A stretch of 10,429 bases of DNA from Candidatus Thorarchaeota archaeon. GTDB lineage: Archaea; Asgardarchaeota; Thorarchaeia; Thorarchaeales; Thorarchaeaceae. The translations under genes and the position numbers were made by a program. The notes under the pieces were generated by a model. It was given only the letters and a program-made list of their open reading frames with translations, made no database searches and was not told the origin of the DNA. Where the stretch lies: positions 1 to 10,429 of the forward strand of contig JAEOST010000145.1 of the NCBI GenBank assembly GCA_016840245.1, given 5' to 3'. Positions 6,671 through 10,429 of this stretch are shown here, one piece after another (position 1 is the stretch's first letter; every line of letters begins with the position of its first letter).

Positions 6671-8743
6671 CTAAGAATCGGCGATGCTCTGATAAGATGC
6701 TTCCTCATAAGTTATGGGCTCATCAGTGATGTAGTGGTGAATTTTAAATCGCATACCCCGAAACCGCGATGTGATGGGATGGAAGGCAGGTGCAACAACT
6801 CCTCTCACCATCCGGAAGGGACCTTTCATATACCACCACATTGTGCCCATCTGGGTAGCAATTAGATATCCTATGAGAATTAAGATGATACCAAAGAAGT
6901 AGACATTCCTAGATGGTAGTAGAATCATACTCATCATCACAAAGGGCATCCATATCATTGATGCAGAGAATGGAACATTGTCAGTCTTGCTAGTGACCAT
7001 TCTGGATGATGCAAATATTGAGAAGAATGGGGCAAAGATTACGAAGTAGTACTTGTAGACACCACGAGGCCCCATGAGATGTACCCAGAACATCATTATC
7101 ATAGCCAGAAAGAGGAGTCGGCGGAAGTAGTAGACCTTGTTATCCCCTCGCTTCACTTCAAGTATCATTAGACCAGATATCACGATTACACCTATCCAAA
7201 GTAGGAATCCTTGGTATACAAGGTCGTCCAAGAACTCAGCAAGCAAAGGCAAGTCTAATACAATAGGAAGCACTTGAAATCGCATTGGACTTCCATAACC
7301 TGGTGGTATTGTAAACGAGTCCAACGGAAAACCGCCAGCAGCCATCATGATATTTCTAAGCATGGTGTTAGGATTTGCAAGGTAGAATGGAAGAAGGATA
7401 GCTCCAGCGAACACAAGCACAACGAGCACACTCAATAGAAATGCTCGAAAATCGATTAAAGGACCTTTTAGTCCGCTAGGAGTCTTCTTAGAAGGTCCTG
7501 AAATTCTGGGGATAACTCCTGGATTGAATCGCATCAGAAAATAGATGCTGAGTATTATTGGCCACCACAGAATTTGGAAGGCATTGAGTAAGGGGAATGT
7601 GTAAGCAATCATGAAGACAACAAGGGACATCGTCAAACCAAGACTGAGGATAAAAAGTGTAAACAGGAAGGACTTAACGAACGTGCTACGATCCAGATTC
7701 TTCTTCTGAGCATTTCGTGTGCAGTCAGCAAGGAAGATCGCATTCAGACCCAAGTATGTCATCACGAGTAGAATACCCATAAAGACTAGCATCAAGGAGG
7801 GGAAGACAATATTGAGCACGAGAAGAACTGACGCGCTAATTGCGGCTACTGCAAAGATACCTAGGAAGAAGGTCACAGACTCAGGTGAGTTTCTCAACCA
7901 GTCTATTATTCCATCCTTCTCCTTCGGCTCCGGTTCAGGTGGATCAGGTGAATCTGATGGTTCGGTAGGCTCTGGTTCACTCTGGCCATCAGCTGGATAA
8001 CGCCATCTTAGTAGCAAGTATACCACCAGGGGAATCCCTAAGAACCAGGCTATCTGTTTGAATAACGCGGCGACTACAATGAGTAGTGTCCCAGCTTGAC
8101 GCCGCCCCCGTATGAGCATATAGAAACCAGAGAAGAAGAAGAACACCACAGGAGCCGTATTGAGCCAGATCCATGCGATGTGATAGATTGGACTAGGACT
8201 TAGTATGTATGTGAGAGCAGCAGCTTCTGCAACACGACGGTTATTCGAGAGCTCATGGGCAATACCATATGTGGGAAAGATTGTGATGAATCCAAATATT
8301 GTGAGTAATAACCCAATCCCAGTGTTTTCAGGTACAAAGGGATTTAGAGCTATTCCAGCTGCGTCAAGAACAGCATAGAGAGGAGGAAAGATGTAGGCAC
8401 CATTAGTATTGGTGATACCATCCATAACAAGAACACCAAATGGATCGGGTCTGGGTGAATATGGCCATGTCCCATTTAGGAACTTATGACCCCAATGTAC
8501 ATAGAAGAATGAGTAGTCTGAATATCCCTCTAATTGAATTTGTACTGTCTGATTGAAAATCGTGTATTCGCCATTTCCCACCCATACAGCTCGTGTGTTC
8601 CAATTGGGCGTGTCTAGATATTCATATACAGCTTGGTTGAACACAATAAACCAAACAAAGAATCCGATAACAATTATGGCTATGAATACGGAGTAATTGA
8701 CAAGGAAACGTACGATGCGTTTCTCCAATTTACCGGGAGCCAT
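6671..8743 (-). CDS. Multi-pass membrane protein, probable GT-C-fold glycosyltransferase (long paralogue with insertion)
   Basis: This 690-residue paralogue of the downstream neighbour shares GNGE...EGY.D in the first outer loop (E72, D76), FLNGTWPY, YIFPPLYAVL at 117-126, the TYGIA and LFKQ..FLGIP helices, and a late GPRGVYKYYF. The second Asp of the neighbour's DHD is Ser here (DYS), so the two may differ in activity or substrate. After the helix ending near residue 247 comes a Pro/Glu-rich linker (about 251-275), then an extra block to about residue 430. That block holds roughly four added membrane segments (about 291-315, 317-337, 357-382, 388-404) absent from the short paralogue, after which similarity resumes (FRAFLLSVLVVLVFAGAILLPFYL). 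ATG at 8743 is preceded by GGAAATGG as a weak ribosome site. CTTAAT about 26-31 bp upstream could be a TATA element. The Rad50-like gene ends 59 bp upstream on the same strand. The gene stops at TAG, with an in-frame TGA three sense codons later. Confidence 0.75.
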   Translation of the reverse strand: MAPGKLEKRIVRFLVNYSVFIAIIVIGFFVWFIVFNQAVYEYLDTPNWNTRAVWVGNGEYTIFNQTVQIQLEGYSDYSFFYVHWGHKFLNGTWPYSPRPDPFGVLVMDGITNTNGAYIFPPLYAVLDAAGIALNPFVPENTGIGLLLTIFGFITIFPTYGIAHELSNNRRVAEAAALTYILSPSPIYHIAWIWLNTAPVVFFFFSGFYMLIRGRRQAGTLLIVVAALFKQIAWFLGIPLVVYLLLRWRYPADGQSEPEPTEPSDSPDPPEPEPKEKDGIIDWLRNSPESVTFFLGIFAVAAISASVLLVLNIVFPSLMLVFMGILLVMTYLGLNAIFLADCTRNAQKKNLDRSTFVKSFLFTLFILSLGLTMSLVVFMIAYTFPLLNAFQILWWPIILSIYFLMRFNPGVIPRISGPSKKTPSGLKGPLIDFRAFLLSVLVVLVFAGAILLPFYLANPNTMLRNIMMAAGGFPLDSFTIPPGYGSPMRFQVLPIVLDLPLLAEFLDDLVYQGFLLWIGVIVISGLMILEVKRGDNKVYYFRRLLFLAMIMMFWVHLMGPRGVYKYYFVIFAPFFSIFASSRMVTSKTDNVPFSASMIWMPFVMMSMILLPSRNVYFFGIILILIGYLIATQMGTMWWYMKGPFRMVRGVVAPAFHPITSRFRGMRFKIHHYITDEPITYEEASYQSIADS

Positions 8744-8802
8744 AGACCATTTCCATACATGCCTACTGATTAAGTTTTGTCCTCAAGTAAACGCCAAAAG
8801 TC

Positions 8803-10429
8803 CTACATTATCAAACTAGCATCACTTGCAGAACCAGACTTTGTCACGTCGATTACAGGCACCTCATCCCAATCCTGAATGTCAGTGTGAGTAATCAAGA
8901 AGATCTGTTTGAAGCTAGCGTCATTAACGAGATTACGAACCACTGAGATTCGACGGTTCTTGTCAAGTCCACCAAGAGGTTCATCTAGCAATACGCATCG
9001 TACTCGTGGTGATATTGCAGGACTGTCTTTTGTTGGTCTGATAGCACTCATTGTTCGGCTGATACCAAGTCTGAGAGCCAGACTGATTGCTGTACGATCA
9101 CCATAGCTTAGCTGAGATGTTTTCTTTGTAGCATTGTCCCGCTCATCACGAATCTTGAGAACTAAGCCCGCTCCAGAACGCCCCTTTGCAGGCGTAGGAA
9201 CAAGATCTACTGAAGAGTATTGATCTCTAGTGAACGCTTGCACATACGGATTGGTTGCTCCACGGATAATGCCAATCAATCGCTTCTGAACTACGTAATC
9301 AGCCACAAATCCATTGATGAGTTTCAGACGAACATACTTTGCATGTTCACTCAGACGAGTAAGGCTATCAATCTCAGCAGCGAGCTCTTTCATGTATATA
9401 GCTCGTTCCTGCCCGTCAGAGATTCTCTTCTGTTGTTTCTCAATCTCTTTCTCCACTATTTTGTACTCACGTGTGAGAGAGTCTAATTGTGCCTTTGACT
9501 CAACTTGCTTGTTTTGAAGGTCGTTGATGCTCTTTGCAGCGTGTTTCGTCAGAAAGCTCTCAATATCTTCTACTCCAATCTTGGCTAGAGCAGCCTTCAT
9601 CTTTGCTTCCGTTTTATCCAGATCTTTCTGTGCAGTATCCACAGTCTTCTGTTTAGTCATAATCCGACGTATTGCCTCAATGGCAGAGGAGATACCAACC
9701 ATCTTCGATTCGAAGTCCCGACTAACATCAGTAAGTGCGTCCCTCTTGCTCTTCAGTTCTGTTAGTCGAGTTGAGTTCTCTTGAATAGTTGTCCTATACT
9801 CAAGGACTAACTTTTCGCGCTGTTCAAGAGTGAGAGGCTTGGAGCAAGTTGGACATTCTATCGTCTTGTCCCCTTCAATCACTTCTAACTCACTGACCTT
9901 CTCTATCAGGTCTGAAGAAACACCTGAGAGGTGACCGGTTTCTCGATCTACACCCTTAATCTCGGTCTTGTTTGATTTCACCTGGGATTCGAGCTTCTCT
10001 GACTCCTTCATCAATAAATCAAGTCTGGCCTTTATTACAGCCTTGTCTGCGGAAAGTAGACCTGCATAATCCAAATCACTATCCCTATCCCGACTGCTTT
10101 GCTCAAGATTTCGGATTCTCTTTTCATGATCATTATTGAGATCGTATAATAATTTCAGGGTCTTTGAATCAGGAAGGGAGTCTAGAGTTTCTTGTACCTT
10201 TGTCCTTTTCTTCTCCTTTTCTTTCAAATCAGCTTCGTATTCACCAATCTGCTGTGTAGCTTCATCAATCTGTTGCTGAATTACTTCAGGTGGGTAATAG
10301 TCATCCCTTAACGCGTTTATCTTACTTGATAACTCGCTTTCAAGAGAGTCGAGATGACCTGTCATCTGGCCCATTAGCTCAATATTGTATACTCTAATCA
10401 GAAGGTCTCTAAGGACTGATGGTGTGGCA
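8803..10429 (-). CDS. rad50: Rad50-like SMC ATPase, C-terminal part (5' end outside window)
   Basis: This is an SMC/Rad50-type ATPase that normally works with the Mre11 nuclease in double-strand break processing. The frame is open to the right edge (ATPSVLRDLLIRVYNIEL precedes the first internal Met at 10374), so the start, Walker A and probably the Q-loop lie outside. Numbered from that Met, residues 8 to about 165 form one coiled-coil arm. C174-P-T-C177 (9844-9855) is the CxxC zinc hook through which two Rad50 molecules join. Residues about 182-345 form the return arm. The C-terminal ATPase lobe has a signature LSYGDRTAISLALRLG (421 onward), Walker B RCVLLDEP (458-465), D-loop GGLD (467-470) and H-loop H495. 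The signature reads LSYGD instead of the usual LSGGE/Q. The arms look shorter than in Pyrococcus Rad50, suggesting a protein nearer 700 than 880 residues. It ends in TAG, with a backup TAA ten sense codons later. Another small SMC-like repair ATPase is the main alternative. Confidence 0.85.
   Translation of the reverse strand, partial: ATPSVLRDLLIRVYNIELMGQMTGHLDSLESELSSKINALRDDYYPPEVIQQQIDEATQQIGEYEADLKEKEKKRTKVQETLDSLPDSKTLKLLYDLNNDHEKRIRNLEQSSRDRDSDLDYAGLLSADKAVIKARLDLLMKESEKLESQVKSNKTEIKGVDRETGHLSGVSSDLIEKVSELEVIEGDKTIECPTCSKPLTLEQREKLVLEYRTTIQENSTRLTELKSKRDALTDVSRDFESKMVGISSAIEAIRRIMTKQKTVDTAQKDLDKTEAKMKAALAKIGVEDIESFLTKHAAKSINDLQNKQVESKAQLDSLTREYKIVEKEIEKQQKRISDGQERAIYMKELAAEIDSLTRLSEHAKYVRLKLINGFVADYVVQKRLIGIIRGATNPYVQAFTRDQYSSVDLVPTPAKGRSGAGLVLKIRDERDNATKKTSQLSYGDRTAISLALRLGISRTMSAIRPTKDSPAISPRVRCVLLDEPLGGLDKNRRISVVRNLVNDASFKQIFLITHTDIQDWDEVPVIDVTKSGSASDASLIM

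Noticed and set aside
9220..9784. Plus-strand frames of 67-88 codons opposite the Rad50-like gene
   Set aside because: They are antisense to coiled-coil coding sequence, overlap each other in different frames and have no domain features.
1..10429. CRISPR arrays, insertion sequences, tRNA or rRNA genes, long direct repeats
   Set aside because: None was seen on reading through the window; the spacers between genes are all about 105 bp or shorter.

Overview
This window most likely comes from an archaeal genome, and the gene style suggests an Asgard-type archaeon such as a Thorarchaeia-like lineage. The evidence is a family-B replicative DNA polymerase with an archaeal intein, a Rad50-like SMC ATPase, multi-pass GT-C-type membrane proteins, a GIFT-like domain protein with a long coiled coil, alternative GTG/TTG starts and few strong Shine-Dalgarno sites. 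The lineage assignment is inference; no rRNA or other phylogenetic marker is present. Base composition is moderate (low-to-mid 40s % GC by eye) and looks even across the window.

Layout, left to right. (1) 1-2883, minus strand: a family-B DNA polymerase that runs off the left edge. Its reading frame is intact from the TTG start at 2883 to base 1 except for one in-frame TAG at 2245-2247. The frame is the same on both sides, so this is a single amber codon and not a frameshift. From base 864 leftward the frame leaves the polymerase at motif B and enters an intein with splicing blocks A and B and the first LAGLIDADG motif of a homing endonuclease; the rest of the intein and the C-extein lie outside the window. 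(2) 2884-2985: divergent promoter region. (3) 2986-3426, plus: a PPC/DUF296-domain protein. (4) 3435-3863, minus: a HIT-family nucleotide hydrolase, convergent with the previous gene. (5) 3957-5159, plus: a GIFT-like domain protein with a long C-terminal coiled coil. (6) 5174-6652 and 6671-8743, minus: two tandem paralogous GT-C-like membrane proteins, 18 bp apart, the upstream one carrying an extra block of about 160 residues with several membrane segments. (7) 8803-10429, minus: a Rad50-like ATPase with zinc hook, ABC signature, Walker B and H-loop; its N-terminal Walker A half lies beyond the right edge.

The polymerase and Rad50-like protein belong to DNA replication and repair, and the GT-C pair probably to glycan or glycolipid assembly at the membrane. 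The window does not look like one functional island: no defence locus, insertion sequence, CRISPR array or tRNA was recognised, and no intergenic gap exceeds about 105 bp. The points most worth a second look are the amber codon in an otherwise intact essential polymerase gene, the intein at the polymerase active site, the N-terminal PIP-box tether of the polymerase, the GIFT-coiled-coil protein, and the paralogous GT-C pair with its large insertion.
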